Source: Limanda limanda
Taxonomy: Eukaryota; Chordata; Actinopteri; Pleuronectiformes; Pleuronectidae
DNA length: 64,000 nucleotides
Assembly: GCF_963576545.1 (NCBI RefSeq)
Contig: NC_083651.1
Coordinates: 24,555,748 to 24,619,747, forward strand
Direction of reading: 5' to 3'
In this document: positions 61,801-64,000 of the stretch, piece after piece
Layout: each line of letters begins with the position of its first letter
How positions within the stretch are numbered: the first letter of the stretch is position 1
Program-made: the position numbers and the translations under genes
Notes under the pieces: generated by a model
Told to the model about the DNA's origin: nothing
Database searches by the model: none
Seen by the model: only the letters and a program-made list of their open reading frames with translations

Positions 61801-64000
61801 CTTCTTCTAAAGGTTCCGCTTCGAAAGTTAAAAAAAAACCTTAACAAATATACGTCTGGTTCCGTCCGTCAACTGTTATAACTATTTCTTTATAAATTAT
61901 GATCATAATGGGTTATTACAATGTTTTCATATGAATATATTACTGTGGGATTTAACCTTCCTTGGCATGGAGTGTCCTCAAGCATCAAACTGCCGCTTTG
62001 ATTTTTTAGTCAAAATAAAATTATAATGTCACCAAACGTGTCTGTGTCAAATAAAACAAGTGTCTGAAGTGGGTGTGGCCTTTTGATTGGGAGAGGAGCA
62101 GCTGCATAGGACAGTGTCAGCTATTGGTTATAAATATATATATATATATATATATTTATTTATTTACCACGTTGTAAGACTTTTAAATCGATATCACTTC
62201 ATAAAAAACTGTATTTATATTCATGTGCATGATTTTAATTGTGTTTTATGTTTAATCTCAGAGCAACATTGTGTAGTAAGAGCACTTGAGTTCAGGTAAT
62301 ATCATGATGAGCATTGTCCAAGACCAGCGTCTTAAACTCTACTATATACGGATACTTACAGGAAAGGGAAATGAGAACATGTTATGAGCAGAAGGAACAT
62401 GAGCTGTTAGGGTCACAGCCTCTGTTGTAAGTAGATGTTGGTTTATTTCATCATTTGATTATTTCACTGATTTACTCCAAAGCCACTAATTGTGAATGGA
62501 TTTGGAGGTTGTGGTTGTTTGTGAAAATATAACCTTTTCTAATCAACATGTTACTTGTTATCCTTCTTATCAGAAGTGTAATGGGGTTAAACAATGTGTT
62601 GCAGTGCCCTTTCAGATTCACATTGTTGCCCTTTGGCAATATTTGGATGTGGCAATTTGTATGTATGTAATCAGGGACCGACATGCACACAATTATTGAA
62701 ATCCCAAAATAAAAATTTGTGTCACAAAAGGGTTACGTTGTGCATTTTTTATTTAGGACTGCTCTAATACATTATATATGAGCATATAGTGTGTTCAGAC
62801 TTTTGAACAGACCTGTCACACTTTGTCACATCCCACCGCTGTTTCCTCTGGAGATGTCAGAAAGTGTTTCCTTGTGACTTTAGATAAAGAAAATGAAGTG
62901 AGATCAAAACAAGAGCAATGCAATTACATCTCTATCCCAGTGCTGTTTTAATTTTGCATAGGTCACTGGGATATATTCGGTAAACTTGAATCCTAAGCTT
63001 CATTCTTCACACTGATGCATGGCTGGCAGAACGTGTACAGAAACATTCCTGTTGTTGCTCTCTGGTTAGAAATGCCTCATCTAAACAGGGAAAGGTGTAG
63101 CTCTATCTGTCACATACATCCTCCATCACCCTCTTGGTGGGGATTATTGAGGATTATAATACTAAGGTTTGTATAGAACAGGCCAACAATATGTCTTCAG
63201 AAATGTAGTTGTATGAGGTGGCTGTGATAAGAGTGACTGCGAGCTTCTCTCACCCTCTGCATTCTTTTACACTGAGACTCCCACAAGTGGACTTTCGTCA
63301 ATAGTTATGTTCAAGTGGTGGTCAGGTTTCACAGGTTTATGAACACAGAGCGGTAAGCCGCCTTCTCACAGTTTCCAAGATTATTATCCACATTCCATCT
63401 TATAGAGCAGAAGAATCTGTTCCAATATTTATTCAGCTGTGATTAATAGTTTGAAAAGCAATGCGTTTTTGTGTGAAATATAGAACATTTGGCAATGTCT
63501 GGGGAGCTCATTTTAAGCTAAGCACTCCAAAATAAATCACTGTTATCTACTTGTCTCCACAGTTTGTCGAGCCCCTTTCTCTCCACATGGTGGCAGTGCA
63601 GACTGCAGAAAGCAGCACTGCTCCACTCGGGCTGGGGTGTTAAAACACTCCTTGAACCACTATGTGCCAATTCTCCCTCTGCTCCATCACGGTTTTATGA
63701 CCTGATGTGATTCATTGTATGTTTACTCACTGAACAAATTAATTCACTGATAGCCCTTCCAATTACAGCTCTCATATTCTCCCTGTCCTTCTGCACTGGA
63801 GTCTTTTATGCTTACGTACCATGTGGAAATGCATGAACCTTTTTCATTCATCACCCATTTGAGACGATGTGGATTTCACATTAACTGAGTGCCTTATTAA
63901 ACTAGAAAATTGAATACGTAATTGATTTACCATCTTTGTCTTAGTCTCTTTCTTTCATTACATATGCATCTGGTGCGTCATCAAATGTATTGCATGTGTT
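61801..64000. other. non-coding stretch upstream of gtpbp8
   Basis: I see no exon, RNA gene or well-bounded mobile element on either strand here, apart from the TA repeat. A divergent neighbour of gtpbp8 would have to start beyond the window. Confidence 0.5.
62134..62155. repeat. (TA)n microsatellite
   Basis: Alternating TA downstream of an ATTGG and TTATAAAT cluster; no transcript unit was identified with it. Confidence 0.95.

Overview
The window is vertebrate nuclear DNA and almost certainly comes from a teleost fish, probably an acanthomorph. The evidence is short GT-AG introns around vertebrate-type exons, AT-rich intergenic DNA, long (CT)n/(CA)n microsatellites, and several repeat types typical of fish: a tRNA-derived SINE, hAT MITEs, a degraded non-LTR retrotransposon and a Ty3/gypsy remnant. 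Four genes can be supported. All gene models below were assembled by eye from splice sites, reading phase and recalled family sequences; no database was searched.

Layout. (1) 1-6.05 kb: non-coding DNA, then the last coding exon of lypd1 (+ strand), a GPI-anchored Ly6/uPAR protein, immediately behind a (CT)n(CA)n(CT)n tract. (2) 7.8-27.3 kb: gpr39 (- strand), a two-exon ghrelin-family orphan/zinc-sensing GPCR with one 18.2-kb intron that holds MITE copies, a SINE head, simple repeats and a decayed HECT-like multicopy ORF. lypd1 and gpr39 face each other tail to tail, as in mammals. (3) 27.3-38.5 kb: intergenic repeat accumulation, including a 720-bp hAT element with perfect 8-bp target-site duplication, a 146-bp direct duplication, a SINE, a possible C-type-lectin fragment, a 63-bp minisatellite and a Ty3 pol fragment with a 160-bp LTR. 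(4) 38.5-43.4 kb: complete six-exon slc10a2-like sodium/bile-acid cotransporter (- strand, 376 aa), with a recent hAT MITE 13 bp inside one intron. (5) 43.4-50.6 kb: intergenic, with a nested 1.13-kb hAT element and a second copy of a dispersed repeat. (6) 50.6-61.6 kb: complete gtpbp8 (- strand, seven coding exons, 284 aa), a mitochondrial EngB/YihA-type GTPase; its intron 2 is packed with transposon debris. (7) 61.65-64 kb: the gtpbp8 promoter region, then DNA in which I see no gene.

The genes do not form a pathway. lypd1-gpr39 is a conserved neighbour pair; slc10a2 and gtpbp8 are unrelated genes that lie on different chromosomes from the pair in human as I recall. I found no sign of a novel multi-gene system. 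The interest here is in gene-structure details (missing zinc-binding residues in Gpr39, a missing glycosylation sequon in Slc10a2, an overlapping uORF in gtpbp8) and in dated transposon insertions.
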